From Dryococelus australis (Eukaryota; Arthropoda; Insecta; Phasmatodea; Phasmatidae), in assembly GCA_029891345.1 (NCBI GenBank), contig CM057009.1, positions 296,452,466-296,516,465 on the forward strand: a DNA stretch of 64,000 nucleotides, in the 5' to 3' direction. The position numbers and the translations under genes were made by a program. Numbering within the stretch: the first letter of the stretch is position 1; each line of letters opens with the position of its first letter. Below, piece after piece: positions 15,630 through 27,213 of this stretch. Under the pieces are notes generated by a model that searched no databases, had not been told where the DNA came from, and saw only the letters and a program-made list of their open reading frames with translations.

Positions 15630-16870
15630 AGTAACATGTACTTTTCTATTACGAGAGGAATTCAAATACTTGCCAGCCAGCACAAGCATTGGGTGCAGTA
15701 CAGTGCGATGATGCTGGACAGGACTAGTCAGTCCTTTTAAGAAAACCTTTCTTATGAACCGGCTGAAACGAAATCATCACCAAACAAGACAACACCACTA
15801 TGCACTGAGGCAAACAGCAAAAAATAGTTGAAAGCATCATTTACCAACCAATGCATATTGCGCAGGCATCTAGTTATAGTAGGTGAAAATAGTACCATTG
15901 TGAAGTTTTTGAAATGGTAAGGTCAACACTGCTGCACACCTATGTAAAGTAAAAACAGTTATAAGTACATACTTACAACCAGCACAATCAGACATGCACA
16001 AGGTACTAAACGATGCTAGACAAGACCAGACTGCCCTGGTCAGTACACCAGAATGACCATCTTACGAACCAAAATCACATGCAGTTATCACAACACTAGC
16101 AGCAACCAACACAATCATTATTGTGCAACAGGCAGTCATACTCTGTCTTCGACTTGCACTTGTGTACCAAGCAGTCAATGCTCCATGTAGTCTGTACATC
16201 ATGTAGCAATTGCCCCCTACTATAGCTCTCTACAGCCCAAGATAATAGTAGCAGCACGTTCATGCTTGGACCTGCCTAGCCTGCACTTTTGTACAAAGCC
16301 TTAAATACTCATAATTACAGGTAGTCTGTACATCATGTCGTAATCCCCCCCCCCCCCCCCAGTCCACCATAGCCCAAGAACATAGAAATAGCACATTCAA
16401 ACATGACTGGCCTCTTGTCACTTTTGGTTCATCATGTACAGAGCCTTCAGTGCTTGGGAGTCATACTATGTTGTTTGCACTGTCACAACGAATACTCTGC
16501 CATCGCTGACATGACTAGACCATCCTGGGCAGAACGTCATCCATACGAACCGAGTAGAACGAAACCGGCCAACACTAGCAGCAGAATGCATCCAACCAGC
16601 CACACGAGCAAAGTGAAAATCTGTAAAGCTGCGGTTGACCAACAGTGCACACATCGTGCAGGCAAGTCTAATGGATGGAACACAAAACTAGCAGAGAGAG
16701 ACAGTAGGGTGGCAGACCTGCCAAGTGCATGTCTCTTTACGAGGGGAATTCAGTACTTAGTGCCAGAACCACAAGCGCATACGAAACAACATACACCAGT
16801 TGTCTTCCCAGAGAGATGAAATTAGAAAAGCAAACATTGCATGTAATTAGAGTACGTACCATGTATAATG
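15630..16870 (+). repeat. Degenerate tandem or subterminal repeat cluster in the loop
   Basis: Several motifs recur in diverged form. TACGAGAGGAATTCAAATAC (about 15650) matches TACGAGGGGAATTCAGTAC (about 16738). GCTGGACAGGACTAGTCAG, GCTAGACAAGACCAGACTG and ACATGACTAGACCATCCTGG mark three units near 15711, 16013 and 16508. TGTAGTCTGTACATCATGT occurs near 16188 and 16321. CACTTTTGTACAAAGCC-like text occurs near 16155, 16285 and 16423. Unit boundaries are not clean. It is non-coding in appearance; open frames such as 16403-16819 run through the repeats. Confidence 0.65.
16345..16360 (+). repeat. Poly(C) run of 16
   Basis: Run of 16 C immediately after GTCGTAAT, inside the repeat cluster. Confidence 0.95.
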
Positions 16871-17084
16871 CTAGAACTGTAAGCTCATTACGAAGCAAAT
16901 TACCCATGAATCTCTAATGAAGAGTAAGGAGGTATCGCAACACACACATCAACCATGTTTACCTTAACTGGTGTAGCAGTTTCAGAAGACCTGTAGGTAT
17001 GAGCACATCTCGTCGTGAACTCACTGGAAGCACAGACCACAATGACTGTCCCGTCTTTCCGTGCACAGTATACATTACCGACCA

Positions 17085-18889
17085 AGAAAGCAACTATAGT
17101 CCATTCCCCATTGGAAGCAACTTTCTCGCAGCCCTCCTAAATATCTACTTGCAAGCCCGTTTCATATCCTTCCGCCAAATGTAAACAAACATTGTCATGT
17201 GTGCCATGTAGCATCTGTCAAAATCAATGTTTACATTCCATTGTGTATACTTTTGCTACACCTAAAAATAAACATTGAAAGGTGACTTCTACTTTTATAC
17301 CTGTCAAATGTGTTGTTTACTGTTTACAGCTTCCTAAAGAATTCGGTCACATTCCAAAAACCATTCCATATGAATATTCACAGATTAGGCCTCTAACATT
17401 ATTTAGGTCAGCTTTATGACATTTTAAAAATGCTTGAATTGATGACAGTTCTTAGGGTTATTTTACATTAACATATTTGTTTTCCACAACGTAGCTCAAT
17501 ACATGCAATGCACGTTATTATTTTGCAGCGACTGTGTTTAACAATGTTACAACTGCGAGGTAAAGGGCTGTACTAATTGCAATTATCCTTTTGTTATTAA
17601 TATGTGTAGGGTCATTTCTCTAAAAGGGCGGCCTCAGTTGGAATAAATATTAAAGTGAAGGAACAACCAGTGAAAAAGGCACATTAAATTCAAGCACGCT
17701 TCTCATGTTGCTCATTTTTGTCAAACAAACTTTAAAAGATAGTGGTGAACATGCACACGAATAAGCCTATGATAACTTTTATTCCACTCATGTTTATATG
17801 TATTGCTACTTACTGTTTATTAGGTTTATTGAAATTTATCGGGCTGGGCTTAGTATTTTTCTTCTGGGATTGTGGCAAATTATGTTACACGAATGTGTTT
17901 CAAACCCCTTAGGGCAATGGTACAACGTAGTGATAAATAAACAGACAGATGTAAATAAATAACTTTGTCATAAAAACAGTTCACATTTAAAATGTATAAA
18001 TAGTGCTAATCAAATATTTGAAATCACACACACAGGAAGAGCGTATCAACCACGATGCACAAAAGCACGCCATTTCACAGATGCAATGATTAACAAAACA
18101 CGCGTCACAGTATATTTATTACTGCCATGGAAACGCAGATTTATCACAACATCGTAACTTGCCTAGGTAGGTTTTAAAAACACAACTTCTACAAACGTGA
18201 TGTGGTTTTTTGAAGTATTTTTGGAGTTAGAATAATTTACGTTTCGTTTGGCAAAAAGCAACACGCGATGTCATGGCTCGCCACGTCTGCAAACTTCACT
18301 AGGTAACTGCCCTGCCATCATATCTAAATATATTAAAATACGTATTCAAACATTAAAATCTCTTTTCAGTTGTAAATAACAAATTCAAAAATCATTATTT
18401 TGCTGTAATAAGTATGAAATATGCTACAATTGAAAATATTTATAATTTCCTTGCTTACTAGTGAAGTGAAATTTCCCAAGTTTGAAAGAGACGAAGAAAG
18501 AGAGAAAAAGTGACAAGTCTCGCCCAGCAGACAGTTTTTCAAATGCTTTCTCGCTCTATAAAACAATACCGTACCATTACAGCCTACTCACAATATTTCC
18601 TGCTGTTATTTCATACTGTGAAAAGGAGATATGTTGCCATCTTAAATATTTAAATATTTTGATAGGCACCATTTAATTTACAAATGGTATACTAAAAAAT
18701 AAGGTTAAAATAATATTTTAACTGAACTATTTCTTACCCATCGTTGGCAACACGTCGCTGCACTCTTATTTCATATTTTAAAAAGAAATATATATTACAA
18801 GTTATGAAAGATATTTAGGTAAAGTTTCATTTATTCAATAATGCAGTACTCTAAAGAATCGCAGTGTTATATATTTGTGGAATACAGGT
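17085..18889 (-). repeat. Right arm of the large inverted repeat
   Basis: Reverse-complement partner of 9541-11350. The inner end matches around GCAACTATAGTCC. The outer end is GGAATACAGGT followed by TA. The arms differ by scattered substitutions and short indels, so the event is not recent or the arms have not been homogenised. Confidence 0.85.
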
Positions 18890-18891
18890 TA

Positions 18892-20099
18892 TCGTATTGC
18901 AGATTCAATTCCTGTAGAGAGTCCTATCATTTCACAGGTAATGCACACAGTCATGAAAGTAGTGACTGCATGTTCGCCCACAGTGAATAGACAATCATTA
19001 GTTGGGAAATGAGTGGAAGAAAAATATTCGCCCCACTGCCGAACTGCATGAAGATAGTAACAGCCTTCATCTACAAGACCTATCCATGCGGTGCGGGTAA
19101 ATGTGTGTGCCTTGCAAGCATACAGCAGGAAGTTTTCGAATAGAGACAAGATGTGTCTTACAGTATGCTGAATCCCACCATCACAGTGCCAATAATAAAA
19201 AACCAGAACGGAACATTTTCATTTTGAACTGAAATAATTACAGCTTCTTCTACATGATTTATACTAAATGTGAAATATTTTTTTTAATTTTGGTGAACTA
19301 GTAAACATACTGTGTTTACGAAAAGTTACTAATTTGTGCAGTCAAGGACACTGGGAACTATCAACAATATAAGTTTCTTTAAAGTGAGAATTTCGTGGTT
19401 TGTGGAATTTGCAGTACTTTTATCTCTAGTATTTTCGAAACTACATTGAATTAAACATGAAATCTTATTTTAAAATTTAGAAATTTATTATTAATAAAAC
19501 CGGATTAAATTATTTTAAAAACAGTTATTTTTTCCATACATTTATATGTAAATAAAGTCTCAAAATTCTAGGATTATCTAGGCTCATGCAGTTTCTCAGC
19601 TCTTAATGTAGATAAAACATCAAGAATAAAAGGATGTATAATTTGAGTAAAATTGTGGCTTTGGGGTACAGATCAAATTGAAGTGGGAAACTACGGCAGG
19701 CTCGTGGCACAAGGTGACAGCGAGAACTCCCATGTATTGAGCAGCAGGCCTACACTTATGTAAACACCTGCGTATCCTGTGGATGTGCCTGCAGACTGCG
19801 AGACGAGTCACGGCCCATTACATACAAGGCTATAGAGCAGTCACATCCAGGTTGGCACCTTAGCTTTATCAGTATTAGGCAGTCAGTGTGCAAAGGAAGA
19901 GCAACAACATTCTGTTGAGTTAATTTGCTCTTTTGCTGTACTTGTGGACTTATCATTTCAGGTGATTAGCCTTCTGTTTATAGTTCTTAGTCCTTTTTAA
20001 CATACCTATACACTGATATGACTATTACAGACATTGGGCTCTGACACTGCTTTGCAAGTGGGGTTTCGATAGGTCATCTAGGCAATCTCCACACAAGCA
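18892..20099. other. no gene seen; right flank of the inverted-repeat unit
   Basis: AT-rich sequence. A minus-strand open frame at 18889-19149 (containing GCYYLHAVRQWGEYF) begins inside the arm edge and has no recognised relatives. Confidence 0.35.
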
Positions 20100-21318
20100 G
20101 GATTGGGAAGAGAATATGGAGGCTAGAGACAAAAGTAATTTTCTTAGTTCCTTAGCCCCACTGGTTTTCAAAGTGAAAGATGGTGATGTGTGGAACAATT
20201 CTCAACAGAGCTCCACACGTTTTTTTTTCAGCCTATAAGGCTCCAGTTTGTTAGTCTAAAATGTTTATTAAAGAAGACTGGGATTACATTCAAAATCAAA
20301 ATAAAAATTTATGTAATTTCAAGAAAGAAGGATTACAAATAACATATATGCTACTGACAAATGATTAATGGTAAAGTTCTCTGTGCCTTGACTTACACCT
20401 CTACATTGCAGTGTCCAATTTGTAAGCAGACTGCAAAAGGCTCTTCTTCACGCACAGTTTCAAAGCCCATTAATGAAGTAGCCCTTAAATATGGGATATC
20501 ATCGCTGTATGACTACATCAGATTATTGGAATTCATCTTGGCGATTTCCTACAGATTGGGTAAGTATTTAAATAGTGTGATGAGATTACGACTTACGGGT
20601 GCAATATTCCGACTTGGACTTTTTTTTTTTGGTTCTGAATCAAAAAAGGTGTGGTGACAAACATGATTCCAATATCCATCAGCGCAAGGAGGTTGTTTTA
20701 CAGGAGTTGGATATTAATGCATCTTAACCTCGATCGCCCAAGACAATGATTTGGCTCCACGACTGACAAACTCTGAATGAAGGTTTTTTTGTGATCCAGC
20801 CACAGCTTCCAAAGCAACAGGGGTTACCAGAAATTGATAAAAATATTTTCTTGTCATATTATTGGTTCTGGCTAGTGGTCACAATATCAATATTGACAAA
20901 TTTTATTCTTATTATAAAATAAATATGTTGTACTATAAGAAACTGTACAGTTGGTACGAGATGACAGACTTTGCATAAAGTATTAGAACATAGTGCAGTT
21001 ATCATGAAACATAGTCTTTTGCCAATGGGCCAGTTGTCTGAAGAGGCTCAGGAAGCAAGAAATAAATATGTCTTCTTCTGCCAGAAATAAAGTAGAAGTT
21101 TAAATATCAATGATTTGTTTTGTCAGCTTTTATCATCAGATCCTGTAATTTCATCCATGCACAAATTACCAACAAAGAATGGTCGGGAACTTTACCCTGA
21201 AATTAGAAGCGACTTTGAATATGTACTCATTTCCGATGAATCTGTAGTTTACTGTGAACATGACAAAAATGACATTGAAGACCGCACTGAAGACTCATCG
21301 TCTACTACAGTTTTTTAA
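20100..21318 (+). pseudogene. Decayed copy of a dispersed uncharacterised insect/cnidarian protein family (CPIC ... LSEEAQEARNK motifs)
   Basis: Recognisable pieces run in order on the plus strand. LSSLAPLVFKVKDGDVWNNS lies near 20150. FFFQPIRLQF is near 20228. MINGKVLCALTYTS with LQCPICKQTAKG (a CxxC pair) is at about 20361-20450, then ALKYGISSLYDYIRLLEFIL. LLPMGQLSEEAQEARNKYVF is near 21020. LSSDPVISSMHKLPTKNGR precedes an acidic tail ending at TTVF (21318). The same ordered motifs occur in a highly copied protein family I remember from insect and hydra genomes, suggesting a transposon-linked gene. Several stops and frameshifts separate the pieces, so it is not functional. It lies about 1.2 kb outside the large inverted repeat, and whether it ever belonged with the 12.6-13.9 kb fragment is unknown. 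Confidence 0.6.
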
Positions 21319-24300
21319 TTATAGTGTGGATTTTATTCCGTTTTTGTATTACTTAAATGTTTATATCACACTGTGGAACATTCATAAAGGTTGATACAAG
21401 TTCATAAGTTGTTGAATACAAAGTTTAAAATTTTGACTTTTGCCTTATACAAATACAGATTTAGATTTAAATAATTTGTGTATATATAATAAATATATCA
21501 CATAACAAAACATGTTAAAACTGAATATTTATAGCTCGTTTGTTCAACATAAACATATAAAAATAAACAAATTGTAAAATAAATATAGAAAATAAATATC
21601 ATGACTAAAAGAATGGACCAATTTATGAATTATGATGGTTCACATCACGTAACCCATAATTCTGAATGGTTTTATGGAGATTCTGTAGTATTTTATTTAT
21701 CTGTTACCAAGATTATTTTTTTATGTCCTTCCATAAAGGTGAGACAAATTGCACAGAAATTAACCTATATTATTTTTAAATTTACACAAAATTTTGGTTT
21801 TGGTTGGTTTTTTATTCACGTTATGTATAAGAGTGTCAAATATCGCAGCCATTATTTTAATGCAGCATTTTGAATCAACTGTAGCACTCTCCGCTCGACT
21901 ACAGCACCTTAAGGGATATTTTTCCACCCGATTTTTGAACTGTATAGAACTGACTGGAAGTTTCTGTATAACGTGATTGGCTGAACTTTCAAATCTCCCA
22001 ACCTTGGAAGGGGAGTGAAACTGAATTTGTAGTAGCTCGGAGTGTTACCATTTCATGGAGGATAACTGCTCCTGGGTATAGACATCAAAGGTAGTTAAAT
22101 ATGCATTTAACATGATTGCGACCCTTCAGGTTATGAGGAAATTACAGGATATTGCAGATTACTAGATAGACTGAGATATTTTTCTCATTGATAAATTCCA
22201 ACCATGCATTTTAACGAAGTTAACTGTTTTACAGTAATGAAAATGTTGGTTTCTCTTGGCACAGTTGAACTTAAAGAAAACTTAATGAACATTTAAATAT
22301 TACAAAGAAAGTTAACAGTTAGCTTTGGTGAACAAAATGCTAGTCAAACTTGTGAGAATCCACATAAAAAAACAGATGTATTGAAAATACGTTCTAGTAA
22401 TGTAAATGTCTTCTAAATACATGGCTCTTATACTGTATGTTTCATGAGTAAGTCATTATGAATAAATATGTTTTTAATAAAAGAAAGTAACAAATTGTGA
22501 ACGAGACAGTCCAAATTATAAGAGTAGATGTTTTAGTACTGGTCTCTAAGAATGATAAAACTGTCAAAAGCTAAGGCACAATTTTTTTTTTATGTGCCGA
22601 GATTGGATTTTGAAAATACTCTAGTATTTTCAATAGACACTTTTATAATAATGTTAAATAAAGTTAACAGATATTTGATTTAATATTTAACATATGTCGG
22701 GTATAATTTAATACTTTATTTTACGAGAACAGCGAAATATATTTTAGCAATGTTAGTACTATTTTCAAAAATAAAGCTTTGAAAATGTATATGTATAATC
22801 TCATAATTTTCAGAGTATTTTTCTACGAGATTTTATAGTCTTAGGCCTATTACATATTATGGATCTGCCAGAATTAATGTTTATGCTATGGTTATGTTTG
22901 AAAACATTTGAAAAACCAAATAAACAGAAATACATCGCAAAATATTTCATGTGTGATCTCTTTTCAGGTATTTGTGCCAGAATTTAACTTACGGCTTTGT
23001 CAAAAGTGTTTCTTGTTGCTGTTAGTAAAATTTTGGGGCCTTTGCTACTACTCTCCTGGTTAAGGGTGTAGCAAGTCTAAGTTGATCAAGTAAGATGAAA
23101 GAGCTTTTTTTTTACATTTGTTATTTCTATCGCAGTGGAAAACCGTATCAACTTTATCTTAACGTGGAAAATAGCGATTCCTATGCAATTATTCATATGA
23201 TTGTTTCTGTTACATCAAATGGCAAGAAAGCAAATAAGATGATATTGCAAAAGCATGATTACCAGCATGTACAGTTGGTGGCAAAAGTTACCTATATATT
23301 CTTCAAGAATTATTTTGGAGAACTACACAAAATGTGTTCAGTTTCCAAATATTTTAGGAAGTAATTTTTTAGGTATCATTGTACCTTTTCAATTGCAAAC
23401 TAGGGCTGTTTTAAATACATACATGGGGCATTAAATATGCACATTTGCAGTGCTGCTTGCAGACATACAGCAGTGGCATTTGCAGAGAGTCCGTTGTGCA
23501 CTTGTGTGTGTGACTGCAGCATTAACTATATTAAATTTTCTATTTTGAGTTATTTAATAAATTAATAATGATGTGCAGATATGGTACACACCTGAGCTCA
23601 TGTATAAAAAAATAAAATAAGAGGTCATCTTTGTCACTTCTCACAAACTTCTGGTAGTTAAGGCCTGCGTTGTGACCTTTAGTTAAATGTATGGAATAAC
23701 TATTCCCTTGATAACCTATCAGGTGTCAATTTTTATTATAAACATTCCTTTAGTTATCTTTTAAATAGTTATCTTTTAAATAAGTATTCCAAGGTTCTAG
23801 TTCGTTGTGTGTGTTCGCAATAGAATTTACTGTTTTGTGGTGTTTGGCACTATGCTGTTATTAATGAGTGTGAGACAAGTTCAAAATTCATTATTTTAGG
23901 TTATTTTAGCTAAAAGTAGGCAATATTAATAAAATAAAAAAGATGAATAATTCTTCAATTATTCAGATGAGGACACTGTATGGCTTACAATCGCGCTTCT
24001 ATATTTATGAAGAGGTAGGGAAAAAAAAAAGTTCTTACAGTACCCATGATAAAAGCAGTACGATTTTTAATCGACATTGTGCGTAAATGCAACGTTCAGT
24101 TCAGATTTAATTAATAACATATTACATAAATGATATGAATATATATACAGAACCTGTAAACCTGTAATAAAATTATGGTAGGGTTGTATGCGAAATCTAA
24201 AGCAATTATATCAGTGAATGTATGACCAAACCCTACACAGGAAATTTTCCACTAACATTTAATGACATTTCAAATGAATACATCAAGTTATTTACGTTAT

Positions 24301-25250
24301 CTATGTTCCAATTAAGGTTTACATTGTACCACATGTTTTCCTTTAAAATTAAGCAATTAACAGTCCTCACCTTGCATGTAAACTTCTTGGTTAGTAATTT
24401 TATTCATAAATAAGCCAATAATATGTTGGGATTATTAAAGTTTTTATTTGAAATTAAGGATATGGTATAAAGTTGCCTAGGTTAGTAATGTTGCCCCAAT
24501 TGTATTTAAATGAATATCAAGAAGAAAATGTGCTTTAGGTTTGCAGAATGCTTGTATTTGTTGTAAAATAAATGTAACTGCATAAAATTTAACTAATTAC
24601 TATTTTACTTCATTAATTGATAGAGGAATACATAATTGAAATGCATCCAAAATGGTTTTTGTACATTAGTGAATTTCAACCTAGAAAGTGAATTTGCATG
24701 TTGCTCGTAATTTACATAAATATTTTAACTGTACTATTATGAACTTGTTTTAGTAGTGTTTTATCACATTTTAAAATACAATATGTTCTCTTGTTGGAAG
24801 TTGCTGTACAACTCAAAAAATTTTGAAATATTCACAGAATACCACACAAAGATTATTTGCAATCCCCAAAAATATGCCTGAAAATGAAAACCCTGTTTAT
24901 TGATTCTAAAACAGGATTTTTGTATTTAAAGGGTGTTTTGGTCATTTGTGTGTCGAGAAAGTGTGCAGGTGGCATATCAACAACTAATTAGAATTTTTAA
25001 GGCTTTCCTGACTTCATTTACCTACATTTTTTTCTCTAGGCTTGTGCAAGTAAACAGAGTTAGATTTAACCTAGAATGAAGTCCTAAAATAAACTAACCT
25101 TTCAAGTTTTTATCGGCCATTCTAATATTTAGTGGAGAATAAATATTTGTGATTATTTTGTTTTACATTTTGTCTAAATTAGTTCCCACAGCTTGTTTAT
25201 GTAACAACTTTTAACTACATAACAATTTAGGCATATTATTAATTCAAAAT
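21319..25250. other. AT-rich intergenic or intronic DNA
   Basis: Nearly 4 kb of strongly AT-rich DNA with runs of A and T and short chance frames (21601-21873, 23095-23364, 24222-24413). No domain, RNA gene or repeat structure was recognised. Confidence 0.45.
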
Positions 25251-25259
25251 ATTTTACCT

Positions 25260-27047
25260 GGCAATGGCTTCTGGAAATATTTTCCACATCAGGAACAGAC
25301 ATGATTTTGATGCTAGCATATATTGAAATGCAGAAGATTAAATTGCAGCAATTTTTAGAAATAAATGGATGTAAACATTGCAGGTAAGTTGTCGAAGAAG
25401 GCATTGCTTGCGATTACTGTAACAAATGGTTTCACTATACTAGTGCCAGAGTTAATGCCAATGTTGTTCCTGAGGGTCACAAAGTGTTTTTCATTGTCAC
25501 GATGAGGGAAAGCAGGGAAAAGCAAAATAGCTTGCTGTTGTGCTTCAGGAACAAGTGGAACAGAAAGAGAAAGAATGAAAGATTAAATAGAACACTGGAT
25601 AACAGAGCACTCAAAAACTGTCAGCAATCTGACAGGAAAAAAACAAGGGAGAATAGAGAGTTATTCCTAGACATCAGTTCATCCTCTGAATTGCCAGTCT
25701 CCCAAGAGGCCAGGAATGATTAGAGTTTTTACAAATGTAGGAAAAACAAAAAAACCAGTGATCGATTCCCAACACTTGTCAGTTCACAGGTTCACAAGAC
25801 ACCACCACCTTATAGCAACAGCTATGCTGTCCTCGCAGACCTGAAGGAAGAAGTTGAGGTCATCCACTTCCCAGCACCCACAACCCAGCAAAGCCCAAGA
25901 GGAAAGTGCTGATCCTTGGAAGAAGTCACGCAAGAGGCCTAGGAGAGCGCATCAAAGACAAAATGGGTGAGGGTTACGACATCACATTTTTTAAACCTAA
26001 TGCAGGCCTTGGCAGTATGGCAGAAGATTCAAGTAGCTTAAGTAAAGATTTTTGCAAGTCAGATCAGGTTGTTTTTTGTTGGGGGAATAGGCAACAGCAC
26101 TGACCAGCACAATAACTATTCAGTTGAAGGAGACATCTGCAACATTGCCAGGGCCACCAGTCACACCTCGCACCAATGTGTTGGTCTGTGAGGCACTGCG
26201 ACGGCATGACAAGCCTTTCTTACAAATGAAGGTGCAGACAGTTAACGCTGCCCTGAGGCGCTGTACAAGGTCTGGCAGACTCCGCCACATTGGTGTGATT
26301 GGACTAGAGGAAATAACCAGGACTAACCACACAAGACATGGTCAGCATCCGAGTCGTGCTGGCAAGGGGAAACTTGCTAACCTCATTGCTGGTAGGTTTC
26401 TTAAAGACCAAGGATCTATTTTTAAAAATCAAGGTAATTGTTGGAAACCATGGAAATTTTGTAGGCTAAAGAAGCCCATGCCCACAAAACCAAATTCATG
26501 TAACAAAGAAGTTTTACTTTCACACTATCAAAAAACATTCAATAATTGTGCTAATATTAAAAAACCCACAATAATTAATGAAAATAATTTGTATTTATTC
26601 CATCAGAATATTAGAGAAAAATTGACGAGCTTTCTGTGTGCTTGGACAAATTATATGCAGAACGCAATTTGGATGTACGTACAAATATTAAGTCTAAAAT
26701 AAATGCATTTAACTGAGTCATCTGTTAAGCAAATTAAAATTCCTGGTTATTCCCTCTGTTCTACTTATTGTAGAAATAGCATGATTAAGAGTGGTACCTG
26801 TATATTCATTAAAAATAATGTAATGTTTAAAAATGAAAATCATTTGTTATGTGAAGATCAAGTGCGAGTGCAGTTATGTGGAAGTATTAATTACAAATCT
26901 TAAAAAGTGGGGGTTCTCTACATAGAGAGCCCCTTCTGCCAAATTTAGAAAACTTCTTAAAATTTGTTGAAGCAAACCTTAAAGCCATTTACAGAGCCAC
27001 TCTAGAAATAATTCTCTGGGGAGACTTAAACATTGATTACTGAAAAG
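25260..27047 (+). mobile_element. CR1/L2-like LINE, 5' part (ORF1 and start of ORF2)
   Basis: ORF1 begins with a zinc-finger segment: CKHC at about 25370, then ACDYCNKWFHYT at about 25405, the C-x2-C ... C-x2-C-x3-H pattern of a PHD finger. An SGNH/esterase-like domain follows: VLILGRSHARGL (about 25905; the usual nucleophile context GDS reads GRS), a glycine-rich block near 26070, and a late His block ending GKGKLANLIAGRF near 26370. ORF2 starts with an apurinic-type endonuclease: LFHQNIREKL (about 26598), QIKIPGYSLCSTYCR (about 26730), CIFIKNN, and WGDLNIDY (about 27018). Frameshifts and stops are numerous. The element is cut at 27047 by the copia insertion and resumes at 31789. The 5' boundary is approximate. 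Confidence 0.85.
27043..27047 (+). other. Target-site duplication AAAAG, left copy
   Basis: AAAAG immediately precedes the copia LTR. The matching copy is at 31784-31788. Five-bp duplications are the rule for Ty1/copia integrases. Counting it once restores continuity of the LINE. Confidence 0.9.
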
Positions 27048-27213
27048 TATTATAATTACTAAGGACAACACCATTTTAAGACATTATTATACTCCATATC
27101 ATGGTCAGATGAAACGCGCACAAAAATGTGGCAACATTAGGTGAGTCAACACAACAAAAATATATATAGCACAAAACTTTGTGTCTACAGATTACATATT
27201 ACCAACTTCAACA
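27048..27213 (-). repeat. copia LTR (downstream copy)
   Basis: About 166 bp. In element orientation it begins TGTTGAAGTTGGTAATATG and ends close to AATTATAATA. It matches the split copy in order: AGATTACATATTACCAAC at 27190 against 31760, and TATACTCCATATCATGG at 27090 against 29200. Confidence 0.88.

Larger units (their letters stand above)
9541..18889. mobile_element. 9.35-kb unit bounded by 1.8-kb inverted repeats (candidate long-TIR DNA transposon or inverted duplication)
   Basis: The left end reads ACCTGTATTTCATAAATATA, and the reverse complement of the right end reads ACCTGTATTCCACAAATATA. Each end is bordered by a TA (9539-9540 and 18890-18891), and similarity stops at or within a base or two of these dinucleotides. 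The arms are co-linear for about 1.8 kb with moderate divergence. The loop (about 11.35-17.09 kb) holds a decayed gene fragment, an LTR-like block, simple repeats and a degenerate tandem array. No transposase was recognised. TA target duplication is typical of Tc1/mariner and relatives, but such long terminal repeats are unusual there. A non-transpositional inverted duplication or a foldback element are alternatives. Confidence 0.7.

Noticed and set aside
9541-18889. Polinton/Maverick identity for the long inverted-repeat unit
   Set aside because: No polymerase B, integrase, protease or capsid-type text was recognised, and the borders are TA and not a 6-bp duplication.
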